A DNA stretch of 64,000 bases from Oscillospiraceae bacterium (GCA_021202155.1 JAJQDP010000053.1:1-64000); one strand, 5' to 3'; shown: positions 20,582-29,722, numbered from the stretch's first letter. Program-made: numbers and translations. Notes: generated from the sequence alone by a model not told the origin.

Positions 20582-22681
20582 TTACAGAGAAATCTTTACT
20601 GCTACGGGAGTCTTGCCGGTGAGCGAAACACTCAACTCGTCCGGCTGAGAAGTTCCGAAGTAGAGAGTTGTCTCGGCATCGCGGTCTAAGTATCTCTTGC
20701 CGTCGTTGTCCACAACGGTGAGATTCTTGAGAGGAATGTCGACTGTGACAGTCTTTGTTTCTCCCTCGGCGAGCGCGACCTTCCTGAACGCGCAAAGAGC
20801 GTGGTTTCTGACAGCATCTTTGGAAGTCGACTTGAAATAAACCTGCAAAGCGTCCGAGCCGGAAGCCGCGGAGTTCGTGAGAGTTACTTCTGCGTGGACT
20901 GTCTCTTCATCGACGGTGGTCTTGACACTGTCAACCTTAATATCTGAATATGTAAGACCATAGCCGAAGGGGTAGAGAACATTGTCTTTGCTCAAGTCTT
21001 CGTAGCGATAAGTTCTGTCTCTCATGCAGTAGTCGGTGAATTCAGGCATACCGTCGGTGCTCTTATAGAAGGTCACCGGGAGCTTTCCTGACGGAGAAAC
21101 CTTGCCAAAGAGGATGTCCGCAACAGCCTTGCCGCCCTCTGAGCCGGGATAGAACGCCTGAAGGAGTGCGTTCGGTCTGTCGTCCTCAAGATTGAGGGAT
21201 GAGCCGCTTGCTAAAATCACAACAGTCGGCTTTCCGAGCGAGAGAACAGCGTGAACCAAGTGTCTCTGGGACTCTGGAAGTTTCAAATCCTTCTTGTCGC
21301 CGGAGGCATAGGCGTTACTTGCGTCGCCCTCCTCACCTTCAAGGCTCTCATCAAGTCCAACGCAGAGGACAACTACATCGCTGTGCTGGGCTATCGCTTT
21401 AGCTTCCGCGATTCTGTCGTCCGGGAAGGCAAGAACCTCAACTTTATTTCTCACCATGTGCGAGCCCTCGGAGAAGAGAACTCTGCCGGGGAATGCGTCC
21501 TGAATACCCATCAGGATGGTCTCGTATCTTGAGGCAGTGCCGTAGTAATTGCCCCTCAGTGCGCCGATATTCTGCGCATTGGGACCGATTACGCCGATAG
21601 TGTTTATTTTTGAAGCATCAAGCGGAAGGATTCCGTCGTTCTTCAAAAGAACGCAGGCGGACTCTGCCGCGCGTCTGCTGACTGCAAGGTGCTCCGGAGT
21701 CTCGACGTCCATATAGCCGAGGTTGTCAAATTCGGTCTCGTCGAACATTCCAAGGCGGAAGCGGGTTCTGAAAAGATGTTCACATGCAGTGGTGATCTCA
21801 TCCTCGGTGACAAGTCCCTCCTGGTAAGCTTTATAGAGGTGAACATAGGCACTTCCGCAGTTGACATCACAGCCGTTCTTGAGTGCCAGAGCCGCCGACT
21901 CCTCGGGAGTTTCGGTTACGTGGTGGTGCTGGTGGAAGTCCTGAATAGCCCAGCAGTCGGAGGTGAAGTAACCGTCAAAGCCCCATTCGTCAAGGGTCGA
22001 CTTTAAGAACTCACTGCCACAGCAGGGTTCGCCGTTGGTGCGGTTATACGCTCCCATCACGCCCTCGACATTCGCCTCTTTGACAAGTGCCTCGAACGCC
22101 GGAAGGTAGGTCTCCTCCAGGTCCTTCTTGTCGGCAATTGCGTTGAATTCGTGTCTTAAATCCTCCGGACCCGAGTGAACCGCAAAGTGCTTGGCGCAGG
22201 CGGCGGCGCGGAGGTATTCTCCATCGCCCTGGATGCCCTTTACGAAAGCACAGCCGAGGCGGGAGGTGAGGTACGGGTCTTCGCCATAGGTCTCGTGACC
22301 TCTGCCCCAGCGAGGGTCGCGGAAGATGTTGATGTTTGGAGACCAGAGGGTCAAGCCTTTATAAATGTCGCGGTCGCCCTGCTTCGAGTATTCGTTATAC
22401 TTCGCTCTTGTCTCGACCGAGATGACCTCGGAGATGTCTCCCAAAAGCTCCTCATCGAAAGAAGCCGCCATTCCGATAGCCTGCGGGAACATGGTAGCAA
22501 CGCCTGCACGGGCAGTACCATGAAGACCCTCGCACCACCAATTGTAGGCAGGAATTCCGAGTCTTTCGACAGCCGGAGCACCATACTTGAGCTGTTCACA
22601 CTTTTCCCATACAGTAAGCCTTGAGACAAGATCTTTAGCCCTTTCCTCGGGCGACTTTGTTTTATCCTTGTAAATATCCAT
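20582..22681 (-). CDS. glycoside hydrolase family 3 (beta-xylosidase/beta-glucosidase)
   Basis: NWWCEGLHG, DPRWGRGHETYGEDP, nucleophile region TSDCWAIQDF; fibronectin-III-like C-terminus. Confidence 0.92.
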   Translation of the reverse strand: MDIYKDKTKSPEERAKDLVSRLTVWEKCEQLKYGAPAVERLGIPAYNWWCEGLHGTARAGVATMFPQAIGMAASFDEELLGDISEVISVETRAKYNEYSKQGDRDIYKGLTLWSPNINIFRDPRWGRGHETYGEDPYLTSRLGCAFVKGIQGDGEYLRAAACAKHFAVHSGPEDLRHEFNAIADKKDLEETYLPAFEALVKEANVEGVMGAYNRTNGEPCCGSEFLKSTLDEWGFDGYFTSDCWAIQDFHQHHHVTETPEESAALALKNGCDVNCGSAYVHLYKAYQEGLVTEDEITTACEHLFRTRFRLGMFDETEFDNLGYMDVETPEHLAVSRRAAESACVLLKNDGILPLDASKINTIGVIGPNAQNIGALRGNYYGTASRYETILMGIQDAFPGRVLFSEGSHMVRNKVEVLAFPDDRIAEAKAIAQHSDVVVLCVGLDESLEGEEGDASNAYASGDKKDLKLPESQRHLVHAVLSLGKPTVVILASGSSLNLEDDRPNALLQAFYPGSEGGKAVADILFGKVSPSGKLPVTFYKSTDGMPEFTDYCMRDRTYRYEDLSKDNVLYPFGYGLTYSDIKVDSVKTTVDEETVHAEVTLTNSAASGSDALQVYFKSTSKDAVRNHALCAFRKVALAEGETKTVTVDIPLKNLTVVDNDGKRYLDRDAETTLYFGTSQPDELSVSLTGKTPVAVKISL

Positions 22682-22739
22682 AGTTGTCCTCCTAATGTAG
22701 TCAAGCTGATAGGGATATTATAATGGATTTCGTGGATGG

Positions 22740-22985
22740 TGTCAAGCAGTTCGCTTCGCGAACTGCGGAAGTTTGGCTTCGCCAAACTTCCACCCCTCCA
22801 CCACCGCGCTTTGCGCGGCGGTCCTCCTCCGGAAGTTCGCTTGCGAACTTCATTTCAGAGGGAGGCTTTGACTGCCTCTTACAAAGACTTTAGAGAGAAT
22901 GCAAAAAGGCTCCCCTGAAAGGGGAGCGCATGAGTTCGCCGTTGGCGAACTCATGGAGATTTGCTTCGCAAACTCCGACTGGAGG
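22740..22985. repeat. family A intergenic hairpin array, copy 3
   Basis: GCAGTTCGCttcGCGAACTGC, GGAAGTTTGGCttcGCCAAACTTCC, ccctccaccaCCGCGCtttGCGCGG, then ggctcccctgaaaggggagc terminator-like stem. Confidence 0.75.
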
Positions 22986-24191
22986 TCAGGCACGGAGTGC
23001 CCGCGCTATCGCCCCGATAAATTCCTCGGTGGACACCGACTGCTTGTTCTCAAGCGTCGAGAGTGCCGCCATGTCGCCGGTCATGATGCCGCTCTCAATA
23101 GTCGAAATGGTCGCTTTCTCAAGATTATCGGCATACTTGCAGAGCTCATCTGTTCCGTCAAGCTCGCCGCGCTTGCGGAGAGCCCCCGACCAGGCGAATA
23201 TAGTCGCAACGGGATTCGTCGAGGTGCGCTCGCCTTTCAGGTACTTATAGTAGTGACGCTGAACTGTGCCATGGGCGGCTTCATACTCATAGACTCCGTC
23301 GGGAGAGACGAGAACCGAGGTCATAAGCCCAAGGCTTCCATAGGCGGTCGCGACCATGTCGCTCATAACGTCGCCATCGTAGTTCTTGCAAGCCCAGATC
23401 ACGCCGCCGTTTGAACGGACGATTCGGGCAACAACGTCGTCGATGAGGGTATAGAAGTACTCAATTCCTGCCGCTTCAAACTTCTTCTTATATTCAGTCT
23501 CGTAAATCTCCGCGAAAATGTCTTTGAAGTGATGGTCATAGGTCTTGGAGATGGTGTCCTTCGCCGCGAACCAGACGTCCTGGTGGGTGTCAAGAGCGTA
23601 GGAGAGGCAGGACCTGGCAAAGCTCTTGATTGAGCTGTCAAGGTTGTGGACACCCTGGATGATTCCGGCACTTGACTTGAAGTCGTGAATGAGAGCCCTC
23701 GTCTCTTTGCCGTTTTCGTCGGTCACTACAAGCTCGGCTTTTGAGCCCTGAGGTACAGAAAGCTCGGTGTTCTTATAGATGTCGCCATAGGCATGACGCG
23801 CGATTGTAATAGGCTTCGTCCAGGTCGGGATGAATGGGGTGATGCCCTTTACGATAATCGGTGTTCTGAAAACTGTACCGTCAAGGATGGCACGGATTGT
23901 GCCGTTCGGAGACTTCCACATCTCCTTGAGGTTGTATTCTTCAACCCTTGCGGCATTCGGAGTGATGGTTGCGCACTTGACGGCAACGCCATACTTCTTT
24001 GTAGCCTCGGCACTGTCGATAGTTACCTGATCGTCGGTTTCGTTTCTGTGAACGAGTCCCAAGTCGTAATATTCGGTTTTCAGGTCGACGTAAGGAGCGA
24101 TGAGCTCGTCCTTAATCATCTGCCAGACAACCCTTGTCATCTCGTCGCCGTCCATCTCGACAAGCGGCGTTTTCATTTGAATTTTTGCCAT
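22986..24191 (-). CDS. icd: NADP-dependent isocitrate dehydrogenase (eukaryote-like type)
   Basis: [21 protein letters not shown]..., [27 protein letters not shown]-like regions. Confidence 0.95.
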   Translation of the reverse strand: MAKIQMKTPLVEMDGDEMTRVVWQMIKDELIAPYVDLKTEYYDLGLVHRNETDDQVTIDSAEATKKYGVAVKCATITPNAARVEEYNLKEMWKSPNGTIRAILDGTVFRTPIIVKGITPFIPTWTKPITIARHAYGDIYKNTELSVPQGSKAELVVTDENGKETRALIHDFKSSAGIIQGVHNLDSSIKSFARSCLSYALDTHQDVWFAAKDTISKTYDHHFKDIFAEIYETEYKKKFEAAGIEYFYTLIDDVVARIVRSNGGVIWACKNYDGDVMSDMVATAYGSLGLMTSVLVSPDGVYEYEAAHGTVQRHYYKYLKGERTSTNPVATIFAWSGALRKRGELDGTDELCKYADNLEKATISTIESGIMTGDMAALSTLENKQSVSTEEFIGAIARALRA

Positions 24192-24237
24192 TTTCTTTGA
24201 CCTCCTGTTGTTATGTAGCAATCTATCGCCATTTTAC

Positions 24238-24256
24238 GGGCGGATAATATCCGCCC
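24238..24256. repeat. family B palindrome
   Basis: GGGCGGATAATATCCGCCC. Confidence 0.8.
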
Positions 24257-24263
24257 CCCTACA

Positions 24264-26195
24264 TCAGAGCTGGGATTTCGTATAATCAAGCAAGCCGCCC
24301 GCAAGAATAATCTCTCTGTCACGTGCGGAGAGCTCTATCTTAAGGACAATACTCTCACCGGTGGTGAGATTTTTAAGCTCGACTGTGTCGCCGTTCGCGA
24401 CTGCGTCCTTAAGACCTGCGAGGCTGAGCTTGTCGCCCTGTGAAATCTTTTCATAGTCGGATTCGGTCTCAAAAGTCAGCGGCAGGATTCCGGCGTTGAT
24501 GAGGTTCGCCTTGTGGATTCTTGCGAACGACTGGACGACGACAGCCTTGATGCCTAAGTACAAAGGCGCGAGCGCGGCATGTTCTCTTGAAGAGCCCTGA
24601 CCGTAGTTGGAGCCGCCGACGATGATGCTTGTACCAAGCGAAAGTGCTCTTGCCGGGAACTCGGTATCGACAACCTCAAAGCAGTGCTTCGAGATTTCGG
24701 GGATGTTGGAGCGGAGAGGAAGAATCTTTGAGCCGGCAGGCATAATGTGGTCGGTAGTAATGTTGTCACCCACTTTAAGTGAACATTCTGCTTCGATGCT
24801 GTCCGGGAGCGGAGAGGTCTTCGGGTAGCCCTTGATGTTCGGTCCGCGCCTGATTTCAACTGCGGGAGCGTCCTCCGGAGTTGCCGGGAGCTCTACCATG
24901 TTGTCGTTAATGACAAATTCCTCAGGCATTCTGAACTCGGGCATGTCTCCGAGTGTTCTCGGGTCGGTGAGTACACCCGTCAGAGCAGAAGCCGCGGCTG
25001 TTTCGGGAGAAATGAGATAAACCTGTGCGTCCTTGGTGCCGCTTCTGCCAAGGAAGTTTCTGTTGAATGTACGGAGCGAAACGCCTGCAGAGTTGGGCGA
25101 CTGACCCATGCCGATGCAGGGTCCGCAGGCTGATTCGAGGATTCTTGCGCCGCAGTCAATCATGTCAGAAAGATACTCGCCCTTTGAAAGCATATTAAGA
25201 ACCTGCTTTGAGCCGGGAGCGATGGAAAGTGAAACGTCCGGGTGAACTGTCTTGCCCTTGAGGATATAGGCGACCTTCATCATGTCGACGAAAGAAGAGT
25301 TTGTGCAGGAGCCGATGCAGACCTGATTAATCTTCATTCCCGCAAGCTCGCTTACCGGCTTGACATTGTCGGGAGAGTGCGGGCAAGCCGCCAAAGGCTC
25401 TAAAGTGCTGAGGTCGATGACAAGCTCTTCATCATAAACGGCATCGTCGTCAGCCTTAAGCTCCGACCAATCGGATTCCCTGTGCTGAGCCTTCATGAAT
25501 TCGTAGGTTTTCTCGTCAGAGGGGAAGATGCTGGTTGTCGCGCCGAGTTCTGCGCCCATATTCGTGATGGTTGCGCGCTCGGGAACGCTGAGAGTCCTGA
25601 CGCCCTCGCCAGTGTATTCGATAATTTTTCCGACACCGCCCTTGACGGTGAGGCGTCTCAATACCTCTAAAATTACATCCTTGGCAGAAACCCAAGGGCT
25701 CAATTTGCCGGTGAGCTCGACCTTAACCATCTTCGGGTATGTAATATAGAGCGGTCCGCCGCCCATCGCGACCGCGACATCAAGCCCGCCTGCGCCTATT
25801 GCAAGCATTCCCAAGCCTCCGCAGGTGGGGGTGTGGGAGTCGGAGCCGATGAGGGTCTTCCCCGGGATTCCGAAGCGTTCAAGGTGAACCTGGTGGCAGA
25901 TTCCGTTGCCCGGGCGGGAGAAGGAAATTCCGCGCTTCTTGGCGACAGAGCCGATAAACAGGTGGTCGTCGGCATTCTCAAAGCCGGACTGAAGAGTGTT
26001 GTGGTCGACATATGCGACGCTCTTCTCCGTCCTGACAGAAGGAATCTCCATTGCCTCAAGCTCGATATATGCCATCGTTCCGGTTGCGTCCTGAGTAAGC
26101 GTCTGGTCAATCCTGATTCCGATTTCGGAACCCTTTTTGAACTCACCATCAACAAGGTGAGCCTTTAATATTTTTTCAGCTACGGTATAACCCAT
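24264..26195 (-). CDS. aconitate hydratase
   Basis: DSHTPTCGGLGMLAIGAGG, IGSCTNSS, ACGPCIGMGQ Fe-S ligands, C-terminal swivel NYGQGSSREHAAL. Confidence 0.95.
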   Translation of the reverse strand: MGYTVAEKILKAHLVDGEFKKGSEIGIRIDQTLTQDATGTMAYIELEAMEIPSVRTEKSVAYVDHNTLQSGFENADDHLFIGSVAKKRGISFSRPGNGICHQVHLERFGIPGKTLIGSDSHTPTCGGLGMLAIGAGGLDVAVAMGGGPLYITYPKMVKVELTGKLSPWVSAKDVILEVLRRLTVKGGVGKIIEYTGEGVRTLSVPERATITNMGAELGATTSIFPSDEKTYEFMKAQHRESDWSELKADDDAVYDEELVIDLSTLEPLAACPHSPDNVKPVSELAGMKINQVCIGSCTNSSFVDMMKVAYILKGKTVHPDVSLSIAPGSKQVLNMLSKGEYLSDMIDCGARILESACGPCIGMGQSPNSAGVSLRTFNRNFLGRSGTKDAQVYLISPETAAASALTGVLTDPRTLGDMPEFRMPEEFVINDNMVELPATPEDAPAVEIRRGPNIKGYPKTSPLPDSIEAECSLKVGDNITTDHIMPAGSKILPLRSNIPEISKHCFEVVDTEFPARALSLGTSIIVGGSNYGQGSSREHAALAPLYLGIKAVVVQSFARIHKANLINAGILPLTFETESDYEKISQGDKLSLAGLKDAVANGDTVELKNLTTGESIVLKIELSARDREIILAGGLLDYTKSQL

Positions 26196-26226
26196 GCTAT
26201 CGCCCCTTTATAATAGTATTAGGTTT

Positions 26227-26255
26227 ATTTTATTACAGTAAAAAGCCGATGTCAA
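26227..26255 (-). promoter_or_regulatory. sigma-A promoter of acn-icd
   Basis: minus strand TTGACA-17 nt-TAAAAT. Confidence 0.75.
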
Positions 26256-26379
26256 TAGCAAGCCCTCATCTTTGGATATTTTGCCGAATCAGACATCAAA
26301 AATTTGCAAAAATAGCGGCTTTATGCCGCATAGACAACAAGCCGCCCGCCAATTTTGAATTTTTCGGAGTGGGAATCCG

Positions 26380-26775
26380 TCATGTTGCAAGGTGCGAGCT
26401 ATAGAAATCAGCCACCGTTGATATGCACTTGTCTTCCGGATAGTGCCTGATATTGCCAGTTATCAGTGTTGCGTTGCAGAATTTTGCCACTTCGTAAAAC
26501 TTGCGATCACTTTCATCAGTAAACCTGACGTCCGGCAAAGGCTTCGCTATAACAGAGATTCCGGACAGCGTCAGCTGTTCCAAAAGCCAATCCACCTGCC
26601 ATTTGTCAAAATTAAATTTCGGTCTGGATAAAACAGAACGATATTCTTCAAGAATCCGATAATCATAACATATCTTGAAATGATTTGTAACAGTTGCCGA
26701 TACTATCGCAGACGGCTTGCTTCCTTCAGACCAGAGAGCAGATACAAGGACATTGGTATCTAGTACGATAAACAC
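26380..26775 (-). CDS. PIN-domain toxin (putative toxin-antitoxin system)
   Basis: VLDTNVLVSALWSEGSKPS N-terminus, DESDRKFYEVA and LITGN acidic motifs. Confidence 0.82.
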   Translation of the reverse strand: MFIVLDTNVLVSALWSEGSKPSAIVSATVTNHFKICYDYRILEEYRSVLSRPKFNFDKWQVDWLLEQLTLSGISVIAKPLPDVRFTDESDRKFYEVAKFCNATLITGNIRHYPEDKCISTVADFYSSHLAT

Positions 26776-26780
26776 TTTTC

Positions 26781-27056
26781 CTATTCTCCTCTTCTTGCCG
26801 CCTGAATTTCAGCCTCTATCTCTTCATCAGACATATAGCCGGCAGTTGCTGCCTGAGAGCGCATACTGTTAAAAGCAATCATTGCTTTTGCCTGGCGGAT
26901 TGCTTGAAGCATTAAATCAAGATTATCGTCCGAAACATCCATCATCAAAGCGGCAGGCTTACCATTATTTGTGATAACGATTTCGTTGCCGCGGGAAAGG
27001 TTATCCCACATACTTTTGGATTCCGTTCTCAAATCTCTTACTGAGTAGAAATTCAT
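26781..27056 (-). CDS. Phd/YefM-type antitoxin
   Basis: MNFYSVRDLRTESKSMWDNLSRGNEIVITNNGKPAALMM. Confidence 0.8.
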   Translation of the reverse strand: MNFYSVRDLRTESKSMWDNLSRGNEIVITNNGKPAALMMDVSDDNLDLMLQAIRQAKAMIAFNSMRSQAATAGYMSDEEIEAEIQAARRGE

Positions 27057-27128
27057 CTACAGCACCTCCCTAATACAATACCAGTATACACTATCGTGTC
27101 CATTTTGTCAACACTTTTGTGCTCACAA

Positions 27129-27163
27129 AATTTAAAAAGCCGAGCAAAACTGCTCAGCTTTCT
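27129..27163 (-). terminator. Rho-independent terminator after yitT-family gene
   Basis: minus strand AAGCTGAGCagttttGCTCGGCTT-TTTAAATTTT. Confidence 0.75.
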
Positions 27164-27172
27164 GTTTGTATG

Positions 27173-28078
27173 TTACTCATCCACCGCGTCCGGAACTTTC
27201 CTTCTTGACTTGAAATAGCCCACCGTTCCCGAGACTGTCGACATTGTTGCAAACGAGCCGGGATACTGCTCTATTATATTCTTGAGGGAGACAAGCTGGT
27301 CTTTATTGACTACGCACATGAGGACGCTCTTCTTTTCGTGGGTGTAGCCGCCCTTGGCTTCAATTATCGTCGCGGAGTGACCGAGCTTGGTGATTATCTC
27401 CCCCGAAATCTCGTTCGGGAAGTTGGTGATTATCTCAAACTGAACCGCCTCGCGGTTGCCGCGGAGGATTCTGTCGCTTAAGGTACTCGAGAAGTAGCTG
27501 TAGACGATGCAGAGGAGCACCGGCTCAATCTTATAGTCATAGACGAAATAGGAGGATATTGCAACAACGGTGTTGAGGGCAAACATCACCCACGCAAGGT
27601 TATATGCCGGGTGCTTCTTGTGGATGATTACAGCAATGAGGTCTGTTCCGCCGGAACAGCAGTTGGTCATCATCGCATAGCCCAAGATTCCGCCGTTCAG
27701 GATTCCCGAGGCCACTGGTCCCAGGATTGTGCTCGTTCCGGTGTCTGTCTGGTAGATGAATCTTGAGAGGTCGACATAGGAGCTCTGCAGGACGATGAGC
27801 ATCCCCGAGAAGACGGATATGTAGACAAGGGTTCTAAGCGCAAACTGCTTGTCGACATAGAAGAACACTATTATGATAAGAGGGATATTGATGATGAGCG
27901 AGAGGTAGCCGACATTGATTCCAAGAACATACTGAATCATGGTCGCGATACCGTTGACCCCCGACGGCGCGAAGCTGTTCGGGAAGATGAACAGTACATA
28001 AACGAGAGCACATGCGCTTGCCAACAAGGCTATAAAGACGTAGTTCCAGATTTTTCTCAATACTGTGACGAATGACAT
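27173..28078 (-). CDS. YitT family membrane protein (DUF2179 C-terminus)
   Basis: hydrophobic N-terminal half, C-terminal TKLGHSATIIEAKGGYTHEKKSVLMCVV. Confidence 0.88.
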   Translation of the reverse strand: MSFVTVLRKIWNYVFIALLASACALVYVLFIFPNSFAPSGVNGIATMIQYVLGINVGYLSLIINIPLIIIVFFYVDKQFALRTLVYISVFSGMLIVLQSSYVDLSRFIYQTDTGTSTILGPVASGILNGGILGYAMMTNCCSGGTDLIAVIIHKKHPAYNLAWVMFALNTVVAISSYFVYDYKIEPVLLCIVYSYFSSTLSDRILRGNREAVQFEIITNFPNEISGEIITKLGHSATIIEAKGGYTHEKKSVLMCVVNKDQLVSLKNIIEQYPGSFATMSTVSGTVGYFKSRRKVPDAVDE

Positions 28079-28115
28079 TTTTTATCTGCCTTTCTTATTA
28101 CGTGAGGTGTAGTAC

Positions 28116-28211
28116 CTTGTCTCCCTTAAAACTTTGCACAATAGTTGCAAGACACATAGAATCTGTTATGTCGCAAAGCCTTGGCATGTGTAAAGTTTTA
28201 GAAAGGACAAG
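28116..28211. other. 96-nt imperfect inverted repeat / candidate structured RNA or leader upstream of yitT-family gene
   Basis: 25-nt arms CTTGTCTCCCTTAAAACTTTGCACA and TGTGTAAAGTTTTAGAAAGGACAAG pair without gaps at 22 of 25 positions (3 G-U); inner TTGC..GACA/TGTC..GCAA hairpin. Confidence 0.65.
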
Positions 28212-28277
28212 ATAGTAGGGGCTGGATATACAGTTAGCTTCGCTAACTGCCCGCCCGAAAAGCAACCGACGACACGC

Positions 28278-28295
28278 GGGCGGATGATATCCGCC
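28278..28295. repeat. family B palindrome, diverged copy
   Basis: GGGCGGATGATATCCGCC with CACTACA; partner end gtaggggctggatat at about 28215. Confidence 0.65.
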
Positions 28296-28301
28296 ACTAC
28301 A

Positions 28302-29474
28302 TTATTTTGCACAAGCATCTATTATATTGACATATTTCACAATTCTTCGCTTGTCCGGCGGGACAAGGTAGAAGAGACGCTTTTCATAGTAGAGGTTGAA
28401 CCAGCCGTCCGGAGTGTAGGGTGAGCCACCGATGTCACGGGTCTTTTTGTGGAGCTCGACCGGCTCGCCATAGACCGTTCCGACAAGATCGAAGTTTTCC
28501 ATGTCAACCCTGAGGTGTGCCTCGCCGGCTTCCATGTCCATATGCCCGTGCTTGTTTACCGCACCTATTTTGATGTCGTCCTCCATGACTGTATCAAGCG
28601 GAAGCAGACCTCTCTGTAGATAGTACCACGCATTGACTGAGCGAACCATCTCGTTGTCGAATCGGTAGTTGTCCGAAAGAGTCGTTTTGAACCCGCAGGC
28701 TTCACAGTGGACTTCGTTTCCCTCAGCCTTAATCTGGAATTCAGTTCTGCAGTTCGGGCACATGTAGAGAATGGAGTCAAGACCCTCGGCGGTTTTGTCG
28801 GTCTTGTATTGATGCCCCTTCATCACAAACTCGTCGTCGTGATAGATAGCCGCGTCAATCTTTTCGGAGATCTCATCCACTGAGAGCTTTGCGACCTCAT
28901 TGGCGGTCAGTAACCGTGCGGTTTCGACTTTTATGTCTCCCTTGCGGTACTTCTTGCCCCACTTCGGGAAGACGAGTGCTGAGCCGTTACCGGTTATTGT
29001 ATAGACCGGAATTCCAAGCTTCTTGACGAGTTCCGGCGTGCCTTTTGTAACCTTCTGCGAGTGCGCAACTGCGTTCAGCCTTCCCTCCGGGAAAAGGACG
29101 ATTATGTTGCCCTCGTTTTTAGCCCGCAAGATTCCTCTTATCGTTCCGGTGTCAGGGCAGAACATCTTCTTTGAGACGGTGTGCCCGAATTTCCTGATTA
29201 TCCAGCCGATGACGGGCGAGTACAGGAAGTGCTCACTCAGAACGAAAGTCGGTCTGTGCGGGAGAAGTGTGAGCCCGACTATGATGTGGTCTTTAAGCGA
29301 GATATGCGGAGCTAAAATGAGCGAGGGCTCCTCTATCTCACGTATAGCGGTGCGATCTATCGTCATGTGGACGCCCCTGATTTTCATGACAAGTGCGGAA
29401 ATGTAGAGATAAATATGGTAGAGCCCCCATGCCGGCTTGCCGAGCTTCTTCGATTTATTTTTTTCTGATGCCAT
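28302..29474 (-). CDS. 1-acyl-sn-glycerol-3-phosphate acyltransferase-like (PlsC) with C-terminal zinc-ribbon-like segment
   Basis: PlsC-like motifs LAPHISLKDHI and LFPEGRLN; CPNC...CEAC cysteine pairs. Confidence 0.82.
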   Translation of the reverse strand: MASEKNKSKKLGKPAWGLYHIYLYISALVMKIRGVHMTIDRTAIREIEEPSLILAPHISLKDHIIVGLTLLPHRPTFVLSEHFLYSPVIGWIIRKFGHTVSKKMFCPDTGTIRGILRAKNEGNIIVLFPEGRLNAVAHSQKVTKGTPELVKKLGIPVYTITGNGSALVFPKWGKKYRKGDIKVETARLLTANEVAKLSVDEISEKIDAAIYHDDEFVMKGHQYKTDKTAEGLDSILYMCPNCRTEFQIKAEGNEVHCEACGFKTTLSDNYRFDNEMVRSVNAWYYLQRGLLPLDTVMEDDIKIGAVNKHGHMDMEAGEAHLRVDMENFDLVGTVYGEPVELHKKTRDIGGSPYTPDGWFNLYYEKRLFYLVPPDKRRIVKYVNIIDACAK

Positions 29475-29502
29475 TTTATACTTTCACCACCAACAGTTGT
29501 CC

Positions 29503-29543
29503 GCTATTGGAGGACACTTATATGTTAAATGTCCTCCTGGTAG
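29503..29543 (-). other. hairpin at or near the transcript 5' end of plsC-like gene
   Basis: GGAGGACA...TGTCCTCC 8-bp stem with flanking CTA/TAG and TTA/TAA pairs. Confidence 0.6.
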
Positions 29544-29546
29544 ACT

Positions 29547-29575
29547 ATTGTAGCATATAATATTCAAAATATCAA
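29547..29575 (-). promoter_or_regulatory. sigma-A promoter of plsC-like gene
   Basis: minus strand TTGATA-17 nt-TACAAT. Confidence 0.65.
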
Positions 29576-29620
29576 CAGGATTTTGCGCGCATTTTGGTAA
29601 AATTTAAACTGCATCAAAAC

Positions 29621-29649
29621 TTGACACTTTGACTTTAACATGATATAAT
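29621..29649 (+). promoter_or_regulatory. sigma-A promoter of glutamate synthase/glnA operon
   Basis: TTGACA-17 nt-TATAAT exact consensus. Confidence 0.85.
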
Positions 29650-29660
29650 TTCTCGTAATG

Positions 29661-29722
29661 AGCAAAGGCGTTCATATAAGGGGTAGTCTACCCTTTTTAC
29701 TGTGAAGAGCCTTTGTTTTTTT
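29661..29722 (+). terminator. terminator-like leader hairpin (candidate attenuator) upstream of glutamate synthase operon
   Basis: CAAAGGC (29663-29669) pairs with GCCTTTG (29709-29715) followed by TTTTTTT; inner TTCA/TGAA and AAGGGG/CCCTTT pairing extends the rod; lies between promoter and RBS. Confidence 0.7.

Noticed and set aside
29678-29697. Canonical ANTAR dual-hexaloop target in the glutamate synthase leader
   Set aside because: The loop is AGTCT (5 nt) or TAGTCTA (7 nt), and lacks the A1/G4 hexaloop; reported only as a generic attenuator candidate.
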